DNA of 64,000 bases from Micropterus salmoides (Eukaryota; Chordata; Actinopteri; Centrarchiformes; Centrarchidae), in the NCBI RefSeq assembly GCF_014851395.1, contig NW_024044459.1, positions 19,974,664-20,038,663 on the forward strand. Reading direction: 5' to 3'. The notes beneath the pieces were generated by a model. That model had not been told where the DNA came from. It saw nothing but the letters and a program-made list of their open reading frames with translations, and searched no databases. Made by a program: the position numbers and the translations under genes. Shown here in pieces: positions 40,490 through 53,600 of this stretch. Within the stretch, counting starts at the first letter, position 1, and each line of letters starts with the position of its first letter.

Positions 40490-43400
40490 AAAGTAACATG
40501 ATATTCACATTCCACAGGCAACTATTTAACTAGTTTCCTCATGTCACAACAGTAAAACAATCAAATCCGGTCATTTCAAACTGTATATGAGCCACCTTTG
40601 TATGTGGGTTCAGATGTAATAAAAGTCACATTTGTGGGAATGTGGCTCAGAAATATTTCTAGTCTTTGTGATGCTTGATTAATACCCTCATCATAAGCTG
40701 TGACTTGAGACAAAATAAACATGGCAACATAGCTTAATCATCTAGCCCCCAACAATGCAGGTCACCATCAACCTCCTCCTATGCCTGCTGCCCAAAACAC
40801 AATTTATTCAACTCAGAGTCATACAAAAGTGAAACCAGACTGCTGCTGCGTTTGAATTCAGAGCGTGAGGTTAAAATATATTCTGTAGAAAAAGATGCAT
40901 GTCTGCGTAATTCCTATAATAACCCATGCAGATGCGGCCGGAAAGAATCTCACCACTACGCCACAGTAATTCTGCTCACTTGTACAACAGTGTGGAAAAT
41001 AATCATGAAATATAAGATTTAAGGCACGAATCAGATTTCCTTCACTTTAGATGATATCATGGCAATGTGAAAGGTATGTTTACAGCATGTTGCTTTGATA
41101 AGTCTTTTGATTTAATGAAAATAATTGTAATTTTCTAAGAAGCATCCACTGCAGGGAGATTTTAGACTGTATGGTTAGGTTTTCATGTATAGAGTTGTTA
41201 TCTAAATTCAGCTTCATATGCTGTTAACCTGCTAATATCATCCCTGTTGCCATGAGTAAATCACTTCAGTGAATAGCCCTGTCCACAGACTGAATGACCC
41301 ACCAGCTACAAAGAGTGAAAAGGTATAACCCCGACCTCCACTGATCAAAAGAAGGCTACTTAATTATGATATTGATCTACATAATCTCATCGATAGTGGC
41401 TATGTTTTTGTTGTGATCAAAATGATCTCATTACCCTGTGTGAGTCTGAGTTTGCATCAAATACAAATGGAAATGACTGACATTTTTGCAGGCAACAGTA
41501 ACCCAGTCAGTCTTTGACAAAGCCACGGCATCTTGAACAACTTTGTCATAATGACGGTGTGAGTTGTAACAAACTGCATCAGCTTAAAACCACCGTACTT
41601 GAATAGTTGGTTCAAAAACAGATCCATCTCTGTACAGTGGCCAGAGATACAGAGGGAAAGTACCTGTTGAGCCCTCGCACCAAGGGTTGTATTTAAGGTC
41701 ATTCAACCAAACAGCTGTTCCCGTACATGCAATAAAACGCTGGATCCAACATTCCAGCGGAAGCTTTTTGAGGTCTGTTTAAACCCTGTCACTAAAAGAT
41801 GAAAAACACCCCAAAACCAGCCTCTCTTGGCAAACAATTATTCACAGCGAGGAAACAAGCAAGATTCAAATAGATTAAGAAACTCACACATGCATATGTA
41901 GCCAATATAAACGCACCAAGAAATATACACATCCAATCGCGCACGTGTGTTTCCCACAGCTGAGAGCCACCGACACTTCATCATCTTAGATTAGCTGGGT
42001 GGCCAAACTTGGTGGAAACTCTCTCTGTAGCATGTCTGCTTCTCCCTCTGTGTGTGTATGTGTGTGTGTGATGTTAAAGATCTACTGTAGCTTTCCCCAA
42101 TCTTCTATACCATTCAGAAGGAAAGTGATGTGTCTATATGTGGATAATAAGCTCCTTTGGGGGAGAACTCTCTCCCACTGTAGACCACAAACTAGTCTTT
42201 TACTTCAGATGATACACTTTATCCAGGGAACTTTTTTTCTTCCTTCTCCTGATCTCAATTATATTCCTCTCGTATTGTTTTGTGACTTTATATTTGGTGT
42301 CTCGGTTGCCATGGCAGTAATGTGGGTCCTATTAGAACACACTCGTACGATAGAATCTACTTTCCATGTCATCGTAAAAAGCTTTCACAGCCTGTATCAA
42401 GCTTTACTCCAAGCATTACATGGCCCTCCCACTAACTGAAAACCTAGGCCTGGCTATAAAAGCATATACTGCCTCCTCCTGCTAAAAAATGTCTTTGATT
42501 TTCCTTTAGTTTCTCCTCGCTTGAACCACTTCAACTGCTTTCAGGCTGGTTCTCTTAGAGCCCCGTTAAGTACCACTAATTGAGGTGTGTGATGGGTTTT
42601 TTCCGTGAGGGGTACCACTCAAGACCCTCAAAACTCTTCCAGCCCCCACTCCACACAGGCACACAAACATGCACACATACAATGCATGCAAATGCATTCA
42701 CATTTGAACCCTCGTTTCTCTCCCTTCTGGACATTTCATGCCTTCATTTTCTTTAATTGTTATGCTCTTCCCCTCATTCTCCGGTGGCCCTGCTATGCAC
42801 AGTGCCAGCAGCTCATCTCAAGGTCACTGAGTGATGCTTTTGTTGTGGATTCACTCCCAGTATTGTCATGCTGCTGCTTTCCCTTCACCTTGTGTGCATG
42901 TTGTCTCCTTTAAAAACAAATCCAATGAATTCCAAACAAAGCTATAGTGTAAAAAACTCAGTAAAAGGAAGCTTTTCTTTTCTCCCAAAATACCTAGACA
43001 GGTCAATATTATGCAATGCGCCTCGTTATGTCAACTGAATCATCCCTCTTTATTTCAAACCAAAAGGAAATATGTGTGGAATTCCACTGACTGATGAATG
43101 AAATTATAGGTTTTTCTTTTCCATTGTCAGAAAGAGGCCGCAGAATTCCCAGTTCAGCGCAAAATTGTGTTTTTTGGCTTTTCTGGGACATTCACCTGGT
43201 GGTGTGCTTAGGGCCATACAGTCACGCATCAGTATTGCCGCCGCCATGCTCGCTTTTTATAGGGTCTGGAAGAATGAGATGGGATTTTGCAATCACATCA
43301 CTGTGCTGAATACATCACCACAAAATGAGAGCACTACCAAATAGAGGAAGAGAGGTTCTTTTTTTGACTCTTTTTGTCACAGTAGATGTCCTCATCTATG

Positions 43401-45359
43401 ATTTCCAACATCTTGTTTTTCCTCATCTTGAATCTGTAGTCTGTGTAGCAGTATAGCCCATGTATGGATGTTTTCCCGCCCAGACTTTTTTTCTGTTTAT
43501 TATTGGGATAGTGTCTTCAGCTCATCAATGAAAACATGGCAATATAATTTATTGACAATACATTTAATGTGGTCAGTGTGAGATAAGGTGGTTATCGTGG
43601 TTTGTCTGCCCTCTGATGTATAATCCCTGTCTTGTGGTTAGAAAATTATCAATTGTGCCGTAGGGTAATAGATAACAACACACACATTACTCTTGGCTAT
43701 GACACATTCACCCTTACACACTTCAATCATAAAAAAGATTTCTGGTGGTTCAAATTAATCTGCAAGTTGCAAATGATTGATCACAAATTTCCCCCCCTTT
43801 CCTATCAGTTTTTCTTTGACAGAATTTCTCAGAATCTCAAAAAGGATCATGCACAGGTGTATTTCTCCATTTGCTCATGCAGCGCATTGTGCACTGCAAA
43901 CCTAATCGAGGTGATACATGTGTCAGCGGTATAAAGGCTGCCGACCTCAGTGTTAACTGATGCGTTTGGCTGGACTATTTTGCACGATCACTTTTCATTA
44001 TTCCTTCCCAACTAGATCTGTAAAAGATTAGAAATAAGTTAACTCCATTCATCATACATCTATAAAGGTGGTGGAGGATTGGCATTGGCGTGGTAGAATT
44101 GCACTTCTCTCACTTGGCTTGCAAAAACATTTAACACACCCAACAGCTACACAAAAAACATACACTGCTGCTGCTGTTGTGTGGCCTTCATGCAACCTCG
44201 TACTGCTTTTATGGCTAAATATGATGGAACATGAATGGTGATTCTGTATTTACTGTGAAATGGAGACTAGGACATTTATTTCTTATTCTGTAATGTTTTT
44301 GGAGACAACCTTTAAAAACTGACACCTACCTATGTGATAATTTATACAGTCATAGATGCATTATTACAAAATACTACTACTACAAAAAAAAAAAAAAAAG
44401 AGTACAACTGTCACATATTAGAATGCTGCATTAATATGCTGCAAAAGTTTTTATACCCCCACTACCCTCTATTTTATCCACCAATCTTAACACTGGTGCT
44501 TTGGCACAGTTTCTGAACACAGCTGCAGTGCCCTGAGCCAGGTCAGGCTAGCAGACTAACAGGGAGAGGAGCTGGTTTGCACATCATTAGCTCAATGATC
44601 ACTTATTGTCTGCCCTGCCAACTATAACAAGAGACGCAGTGGTCCGCAAACTCTGTTCTGCTTCAACCCAGAAGAAAAAAAGACTATATATATATATTCA
44701 CCCAAAATTAAATTGTATTAACAAATATGTGCATTTAAATGTAAATATCTACACAGAGACAGACAGAGAAATAGCAGTATAAAATATGAGAACACTCATG
44801 AAGAGAATCTAATCTCTTTCACACAAATCTATCCAAATGGATTTACAGAAGAAACAGGAGGTTGTGTTGATTTGGTTGTGCAAAAAGTTATTGGAGATTT
44901 CAAAACTGCAGTTGCCTGTGCTCTTTCAAAGAGCGCTGAGTGTTTCCTTGTACTGTATCTGGTTACAGACCTTTAAATTGTGCACTTAAAATGTCTCCTG
45001 TAACTAGTGCCCTCCTTCCATTACGGTGAACCCTGAGCTGCATGCTTGTGTGGAGCAGGGCACAGGTGAAGCCATTTTGCCTCTCCATATCATGTATGCA
45101 GTTGAGAAAAGGGGCTATTAGGTTTAATGAATACCATATTTTATCAATTAGACATTTTCCTATGTGGTGTGTTTAAGAAGTAGAAAGGTAGGGGGGAAGT
45201 TGCTTCATACACCACAGGAAGCAATCGTGCTTCTGAGTGGTAACAAGGATGTGAAATCCATTCAAAGTCGCAGAAAAGCCACAAATTGTAGCAGTGGGGG
45301 GTTAAAGTTTCTTAGAGCACATGCCTTCCTCTCACCTCCTCCTTTGTTGGGTAATGTGT
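40490..45359. other. Intergenic sequence, no gene seen
   Basis: A short GT run lies at about 42050-42070 and a 16-base poly-A at 44384-44399. The 146-codon frame at 41999-42439 has no splice context or recognisable domain and crosses a GT repeat. Confidence 0.6.
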
Positions 45360-45680
45360 GAGTAAGTGCTCATTAGATAATGCGGTCCACTGGTTCGGGG
45401 TTGGCGTAATTGGCTGTTGGGCCTTCCACCCCTCCTCTTCTAAGCATTAATTTAATCACTGGTCTAGTGTAAGCCTATACCAACCTTAATGGTTAAAGTA
45501 ATTGTGTCAGTGTGCTCTCCCATAGACATTATCCATCCAAAGTCTGTCCTCAAACTGAAATTCCACCTTGAGATACAGTTAGTCAAGGCCATTGAACTCA
45601 AGCAAACACTTGTGGCTAATGGGAAATTATTCGAGCAATTACCACTGAGGTCACAGGGAGAATGATAATGGGGAAATAAG
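45360..45680. promoter_or_regulatory. Candidate conserved non-coding element (45.4 kb)
   Basis: Mixed-composition stretch with clustered homeodomain-like cores (GTAATTGG, TTAATTTAATCAC, GCTAATGG, GCAATTACC) and no simple repeats. Composition-based inference only. Confidence 0.25.
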
Positions 45681-48600
45681 TTGGAAAAAACAAAAACTTT
45701 ATAATTTTATTAGTTTGCAGCTAAAAAGAAACTCATCACATGTTTATCAGACCTGACTGAGTGTACAATGTAATTTAATGTAGTTTCAAGCAGAGGAAAA
45801 AAAATAACATTCATAGCTGAAATACAGTGTACCAGTTGAATGAAGTTGGACTTTGTCTACTGCTGGAGCTTTGCAGTGTTTATCACTATGTTTTTAACCC
45901 AAGGCCCCTCCTCTGTTTGCCCCGCCGTCCTTCATAGCGTCACAGACCACTGGCAAGGAACTAAATAATAACATTTCACAGTTTCACTATGGGGCGCCAT
46001 CTAAGGCCTGTAGCACTGTCACCTGATATCACTCTTGCCGGGCTCTTGCCGGGCAGAAAGCTGTTTGTGCACCTTAAGAGTGTGCGTAAATGTGTGCGTG
46101 TGTGCTTGTTTGTGTGGAATTGCATTCTAGCGTGTTTGAATGTCACAGAGAACGATATTACAATGACTGAGAGGCTATAACCTTCATCAGGTCTGTAAAG
46201 GTAAAACATGTGTTTCCAGGGGAAGCTAACGTTCCACTCAGATTTAAAGAGGGAAATGACATATCCCCTTTCTGACAAGGAGTGTTAAAAAGTGAAACGG
46301 GGATAGATGCTGAGACAAAACATAGCTCTGGGGTACAACAGCTAGAATCATAAACCTGAGTCTGGAGGATAGAGACAAGCATCTAGAGCCATATAACACC
46401 GAATGTAGTAAAATAGAGGGAGACTGGATTTTAAATAATATATAATATTGTCATATTTTTTAGACTTTAAGCCAGTTCCACTTTAGAATCAAGTACACAG
46501 AAACTCCTTTTATAACAAATTAAATGCCTTGGCGCTATTTGGTGTATTTCCAAGGCAAAGCTGTCTTAATTGTTTGAAATGTGCCCTGCATTACCATTAG
46601 CTCACTTTATTATATAGTAAAAATGTGCAAAATACTCCACATACTGCCACATATCTGGCTGCGACTTTCAAACAGTATAATTGGATAGCCGCTGTGCCAT
46701 TTACTTCACGCCATTACAGTACATTGTTCATTGTCCCTAAAACAATATAGTTGCTCAGTGGCTAGAAAACATTCTGCTTAACCCATGTCCAGTTTGTCAA
46801 GATAGAGAAACATGATCCTGTTCAGTTTGACAGATCAATCCCTGAAATATCGTCCCTACGCCATGCTTACACGTCTTGAGTCATCAATGCATAAAAATTT
46901 GTCCTGTCAAAAGTATTTCCTTCCCTTAAACAAGTCAGTAGTCATTTTGGACAAGCATTGAGATGCTTGTCGTATTCAATCACATGTCTGTCTGAAATGG
47001 CTGTTGAGTGCCAGTGAAGGGTGCCTTTCAACAGACAGGGGGATTTCCAGCAGCTCGAGGTGGAATAGTCCCTGGAAGGGGAAGCGGACAGGATGGATCA
47101 GGGGAAGGAAAAAGCAGGAAGAGGGGAGTGGAGCCCAGAGTGGGCCAGTTGCTCAACAACCATGGGGACTCTGGTCTGGGCTGTGGCTCTCAACACATCC
47201 ATCTTGACCTGAGGCAGGCAAGAGAGTGGTTTCGGTTAACAGTGCTCTAATGTCAAAACATCATGAGGCGTGTACCAGGAACACCACCAATGAATGTATT
47301 TGAATCCATAAACTGATATTTCAGCAGACAAAATAGATTATCGCATGCTGACAGGCAGACGTGGTGATATTGATCATTGAAAGTTTTCCCTTTTGATGTG
47401 GGATGACCAAGTGTTTCCAAAAACAACTGAACAGATTCAGCCTAAGTGTTTTCTGATGACCAATAGATTTGGGGAAATATACAGAGAATGTTGGTACAAC
47501 TCAAACCGTCCACCATCATGTCCAAAATCTCCCACAAGAATGCAAACCACAGCAGTTTGAACTGGAGCCAAGTATGGCTGCAAGCTGGGAAACAGGCTGA
47601 GATGAGTTCACATTGGTTCAATCCAGGAGATTAGTAATAGCAAACATCTTTCAATGAGAACCACTGAAATTGAATTGCCAACATATTGTTTGTATTTTAT
47701 GTGTGCACTTCACTGTGTGTGTTTGAATGTGCATGTGCATATCTGTTACATAGGCTAGGCCTACAGTCAAACAATGGTCCATAGTGATGATCCAGACTGT
47801 GCAGTATGAACACTAGATATGCTATCTGTATTTAGCCCTCTACACTTCTAATGTGGCAAACTGAGCGCTCAGTCACTATGGATGTCAGTTGCAGCCCAGC
47901 AGTTTAATTTCATTTTCCTTTAGTAAAAATCAATTTTGAAAATATTTTCCTTGTATTATTAATGGTTCATTTAATTTTCACTACATTTTTGATAAGAACG
48001 CACTTTAAAGCAGCATCTTCTTTTATATCTAATGATTTATTACATTTAAGCACGCTACTGTTTTTCTTTGTGGCAGTCAAATAACATCACCCTGTGCAAG
48101 ATATGAAACTTCCCTTTCCCCTCCTTCCTTGTCTCATATTTTTCCATAAATTGTCAAGGAGACCTGGATCCAAACCAGCTTCAAGGCCTGGAAACAAGCA
48201 TATTTTTACTGGCTCAGACACTGTCCAGAAGATATTAGCCGTGTAGGAAATGTGCTGAATATTACAGGCCCCACTATGCGGGGCCAAGAAAGACAGTTGG
48301 TGCAAACCCCAGACTGCCGTGCGGCTGCTATCTCTCAAAATGTCAAAGCTTTGGTCTCTAAGTCTGCTCTGTGCTGCTGTGGCTCCAGGTTGGACCAGGC
48401 AGGCAGGCGAGCTGACTGGCTGGCTGTCCAGCTCGCTGAGTCATAGTGGTAATTAAATGTGACAGGGGACTGTAAGGTCAACTCTGATAGTCTGCCCAGT
48501 CTAAAGGAAGGGTTTAGGCCCAGGCTCACACTGTTGCCGCATCCATTTGCGCATTTTTAAAAATGACCTGGCTTGGTGGTTGAGACACTGTCCCAGTTTC

Positions 48601-48840
48601 CTATTCAAATGCTAAAACAATGGGTATTGTTTGAGCAATATCAACATGATGTGCGTATGTGAGTGCATGTGCATGCATGCCTACATGTGCACATCTTTTG
48701 GGAAAAAAACAAAAACATTCCAGATGTGAAATAACAACATTTGCCTACCACAAACATTTGAAGGCTCCAAGGTGAATTAATTCAGAGTCAAGATATTTAT
48801 GATCTCATAAATGGGATTATTTTTAAGTAATCCATTTTCA
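45681..48840. other. Intergenic sequence, no gene seen
   Basis: I see no recognisable gene, mobile element or long simple repeat. Confidence 0.6.
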
Positions 48841-49125
48841 TGAAGAATAAAATGGAGCTGGGCGTTAATCACCGGACTTGCAAGCTCTTAGCTCCACATT
48901 CCTCACATGCTGTGCAAATGAGCCCTAAAATGTGCTTGACTGGTAATGGTTACATGTAGTTTCCTGATCTGCAGCGTCATGTGGGACTGCGGCTAATGAT
49001 CCAAAGGGGAGAACACAATGAAAGGCAATTTCCCATTATGCCCCCCATTCATTATTATTGTTTGTCTAATTCATACTTTATAGCAAATGTTGCCCTGTTT
49101 CAGATGAGGAGACATTAAAGTCATG
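48841..49125. promoter_or_regulatory. Candidate conserved non-coding element (48.8 kb)
   Basis: About 285 bases with closely spaced TF-like cores (GTTAATCACC, GTGCAAATGAG, GGCTAATGATCC, CAATTTCCCATTATG, TTGTTTGTCTAATTCAT) and no repeats. It is among the most enhancer-like stretches in the window by eye. No alignment was possible. Confidence 0.3.
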
Positions 49126-50484
49126 GTCCTACAGTGTTGTTGACAAGGCCTGTCTAACCACTGGCCACAACAGCTATGAAGTGGGTAGAGGGGATGGATC
49201 CCCCCATGGGGGAGGAGATAAATAATATAACTTATATGAACAGTCATATTAAAATCATCCAGCTTGGTCTCGTAAGGTCATGTAAGAGAACATTATAACT
49301 CTTAAACTTGTCTCCTTATAATCCGTGACAGAGGGGAAGAAATAACATTAAGTGCTTTTGGCTACGTGCACTGTGCTGAAATTCTAACATCTCACATCCA
49401 CGCCTCCTGTGACTGGTCTACGAACACTTGAAAACCCTAGAGAATATGGTAGGTTCAAGGTTCAGCTTCCTCTCATGCCAAAGAAAGTAATCATGAGGCC
49501 AAGAAGTGTGTGGTGAAATCCAAATCCCACACTCCAAATTCTGGGTTCCCTAACTTTATGAGATAGCTTTAATATAATGTACATGATACATGTTTACGTC
49601 TTGTGTAGAATAGCCTATCTTGTAAGATCAAGAGTGGTCATTTTGGTTTCTCTCTAAATACAAAATATGGTTTCTACATTCTTCTACATTTATGATTTGG
49701 TATGAGATATGTTTGTATCCCTCAGAGTTCATACCCTAGCTACAAATGCTAAGTGATGGACAATTCTTGGCAGCCAGCTATCACAGATTGGACAAGTCAT
49801 CCAGCAGCAGCGGTAACTACATCTGAATGTGTCAATGGACCAGATAAAACACACACAAATGCTGTTGTTAGATGCTCTTGTCTACCAGCACAGACAAATT
49901 AGACATTTGGTATTGATTTAGCACCATTAACCTTAAATTCTGTTCTTGCTTAAAAATGGTATCTCTTTAAATATGGTATCTCTTAATCCAATGACATTTC
50001 CAAGTGGATTAGCGCTGATTTCTTAGTTGGATCTGATAGTGCTTCCTACCACAGTCAAATAAGTGAAACCTTTGACGGCATACGCAGTAACACAGTGGCT
50101 GATTTATGGTCTAAGTGAATGAATATATGACTAAAATGCTTTTCCCCATTGTGTAATATCCGACTTGTCATGCCAGATCTTTAGACAGAATACGCTCTGC
50201 AAGTGCCTTTTGCTACAGACAGAACATGTTCTTGGCCTCTATCTGAGTAGCAGCTCTCCTCTGAATGTTCTCTGCATGCTTCAAAGATATGAGATTAGAC
50301 AGCTGCATGTCAGACTCATTGTCCTTCGTTAACAAGTCTAATTTGTGCCTCATTCTGTCTTCCAGCTCTTCCAAGATCTCAGACAATCATTCTGGCCCCC
50401 ACTGGGGTTGGAAGAATCATCATGCTGGCATCCATATTTGCACCATCTGTGATGAAGAGAGCTGTGCGGTTATGGATCAATCAT

Positions 50485-50525
50485 ACACACACACACACAC
50501 ACACACTAATATATATATATATATA
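50485..50525. repeat. (CA)n-(TA)n compound microsatellite
   Basis: About 11 CA units to 50506, then a short TA run to 50525. Confidence 0.93.
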
Positions 50526-52842
50526 CACGTGAACAAACAAATGCTAACATCTACACAGAAACAATCATCTTTTTTCTCTACATCACACAGACACACAAGC
50601 TTCCAAACAGATATAAACGTTCTATCCCTGAGGAGACATCTTATTGACATAATGCATTCCCTAGCCCCTTACCCCAACCCTAACCATCACACATATGCCT
50701 AACAGTAACCTAACCTTAATCAAATTGTACCCTGAACCCCTCAACCAAGTCTTAACCCTCAAAACACATCTCTACACATGGGGACCTCAATTTCCCAACA
50801 GTGACACCAGTCCCCATCGGTTAGTGTGCATTCAAGTCCCCAACGGGATCTAAAAACATGAAACACACACACAAACACACACACTCTTGTGTCCTCTTGT
50901 TGTAGCTGGTAGTATCCCCATTCTCATCTAATCCCAGAATCCCATAACTAATTTGGGCTAAAAACCACAACAAATGAGACAATACCATTTTCTGATGAGC
51001 GGAAGTGAGTGATTTACTGTACCAGATTTGACTGCTGATATTGAAATAGGCAGTTGATATATCATCATAACTGCAGCCTTCGAGCATTGCACAGCTGCTC
51101 AGAGACCTTGCATAGCAGTAGTGTAGTTAACTCCTGGGTTAATACGTACATATAGCCATCATACAGGTACCACCTCAAACATCTATCTCTCTGTTGCACT
51201 GTTGCTAAACTCCCAAAAGGATCTTTGGAAAATCCTGTAACACTGTGACAGATCAATTAGTGGGCGGACTTCCACAATGTCTCCCACTGTATATACTGTA
51301 ATAAAAACAATGACTACTATGTTTTCAGTGGAAGCTGAAGGGAGTCACTGTTGATCCCCTCCTTCGCACAGCAATCAGGATGAGTGAAATGGTCCATTGG
51401 CAGTTATAGAGCTACCATTAGTGAACATATTTGAATTTAACTGTAGGTATTCCAATAAAACAAATGGAACGGAAGGCCACTGTTTGGATGGATGATCCTA
51501 GTCACTGGCCATTGGTCATTTTAATGCTTTCCCACAAGGCCCCACTGTCCACTCATTTGTAGAGTTTGATTCCAGAAAGAATTAAAAGCCATGAATTTGA
51601 CCGTGCTTACTGAATAGAGTCATAACGTAGTACCAGATTTACAACTATCTCTAGCTGGGTTCTGGAGGACAAGCTGGCATGGACTTTAGTTAGTCTACAG
51701 CTGCCTGGTTGTGTTTGTGTTCATGTGTATGTTTGTGCGTTTCCCAGGCTATTGGATACTGGTCCGTTCTCCTAGCAGGATGCTGACCATCACTGCCAAC
51801 CTGTGTGAGTGAATCCCACCGCATTTTCTGCACACCACCACGTTAGCAAACAACCCCAGTGCCTAACAATAGAACACCATCACGAAGCAACCACAAACCC
51901 ACATCTAAACACAACCTCCTGCTCCTGGAAAAAGTTGTGAATGCCTCTCAGAGAGCATCTGTAATTTTGGCAGGCCTGGTTCTTTCCTTCTGAGCAATTA
52001 ACTTCCTCCTTTTTGGATGAATTATTTTTCCAAGTACGATGGTGTTTCTGCAGTAGTCATTTCTGCACCCCATGCTGAGCAGGCCTCTAGCATGTGTGCT
52101 GTAACGTGTATTCTCTGCTTTATTATACAGCTATCAGCGGAGAAGTTTCTCAGTGGATGTTTTTGAGATGCGCTCATGAAAACTAAGACAGATATTAAAG
52201 AGGGAATTAAACAAGCTCCTCTCTGTGGTTATTCCACTATGAATGATTTGTTTAGATTTGGCTGTCTGCATCTCAGCCAGTGACAGAGACAGACTGATAA
52301 CAAGTGACAATGCCTTTATGTTGAGAACACACAAATTCGCATCTTGAGCGCATCTTCTGCTGTATGTGTGTTTCTTTGTGTTGTCTATCTAATATCTGAT
52401 AGACACCACCCTGAGGGAAATAGTAACACATCAGCCACCTGAATATTCATCCAGGGACACGGTGTGTGTGGTGGGTGATAAAACTCAGACAAAACTGGAG
52501 AGCATGGCATACAGAGGGCAGCAGCAAAGGCACGAAGATGGCAATCACAGAGAACAAGCAGCCGAGGCATAGAGAGAAGAGCCTCTCGAGACAAGAGGTG
52601 GAGAAGAGTAGACCTGCGTTTTTATATATATAGGAGTGGCGGCGGACAAACTGTGAGCCAGACATTAACAGTGAGTGAGGAATGCTGGGGTTTTGACTCT
52701 GATCTAACACAGCAGTTCAGACAGAGAGAGGAGAGGGGATATGAGATTGTACAGCAGAGACGAGGCAGTTGCACAAGTGGGACTTTAGTACAGGTTCAAG
52801 AAGTTCACACCTAGCAAAGCCACGCAAGAAAATGCGCCAGAA

Positions 52843-52876
52843 GCCTATGAGATAAAAAGGCCTATGAGATAAAAAG
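52843..52876. repeat. 17-bp tandem duplication
   Basis: The unit GCCTATGAGATAAAAAG occurs twice, head to tail and without mismatch. It is a probable recent slippage event. Confidence 0.95.
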
Positions 52877-53360
52877 GCCTCTTCAATATTTTTATCTGTT
52901 TCTGGCTAGACTTTTCCTCGTTTGGCCCAGCGATTCAAAAGACACGTATCCCACTTTCTGGCTTTGATAACATTTCAGTATATTAAAGTGTTTTTTTCCT
53001 CTGTCAATTATGTGGCAACATGATTCTTTGTTCTTTTTATCTTCGGTGTGACTGTCTAAGGCTTTGACTTTACACATGACAAATGTCAGTGCAATTAATA
53101 GTCATGCTCAAGACGGGTGAGTGGAAACAGGATCAGGGTGTGATGTCAGGCTGTGCAGGGTCGGGTCTAGGGGAAATACTGTAAGTGGAGGTGAATGGAC
53201 AAAGAGGGAAGACACAGAAAAGTTGACCAGATGTGATGAAAGTGAACCAGATGTGTCAACTCAAAGTGACTGCACTGCTTTATTCACATCTTAATTGCAA
53301 GTTATCGCAGTATGAGTTTTTTTTCTTAAGAAAATATGATTTATGTTCCCCTTTATGTGC

Positions 53361-53600
53361 TACAATTAGTGCGTGCATTAGCATTCTGACCTTGCCTCCC
53401 TCTGTACTCTGAGGGAGCAATCGCAGCTCAATTAAACCCCAGCCATGCAGATACAAATTGTCCCAAATAGCCGGTGACCAATGGAGGCTGTCAATTTAAT
53501 AGGCAGCTTTTTGAAGGTGTCATGTAAGTTGCAGTATACAACCACATGGCTTTAATGAAATATGCAAATTCATATTATAAACCTGATGATATTGCACTAT
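53361..53600. promoter_or_regulatory. Candidate conserved non-coding element with POU octamer
   Basis: Repeat-free stretch with an exact POU octamer ATGCAAAT at 53562-53569 and several ATTA/TAAT cores. A possible distal enhancer, by inference only. Confidence 0.3.

Larger units (their letters stand above)
49126..53360. other. Intergenic sequence, no gene seen
   Basis: It contains a CA/TA microsatellite (50485-50525), a stretch of CCCTAACC-like words around 50665-50760 and a 17-bp tandem duplication (52843-52876). TAGGGGAAATACTG at 53168-53181 matches the right end of the element at 61685-62186 and may be a lone terminus. Confidence 0.6.

Noticed and set aside
50665..50760. CCCTAACC-like words suggesting interstitial telomeric repeat
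   Set aside because: Units are irregular and few, with no (TTAGGG)n array.
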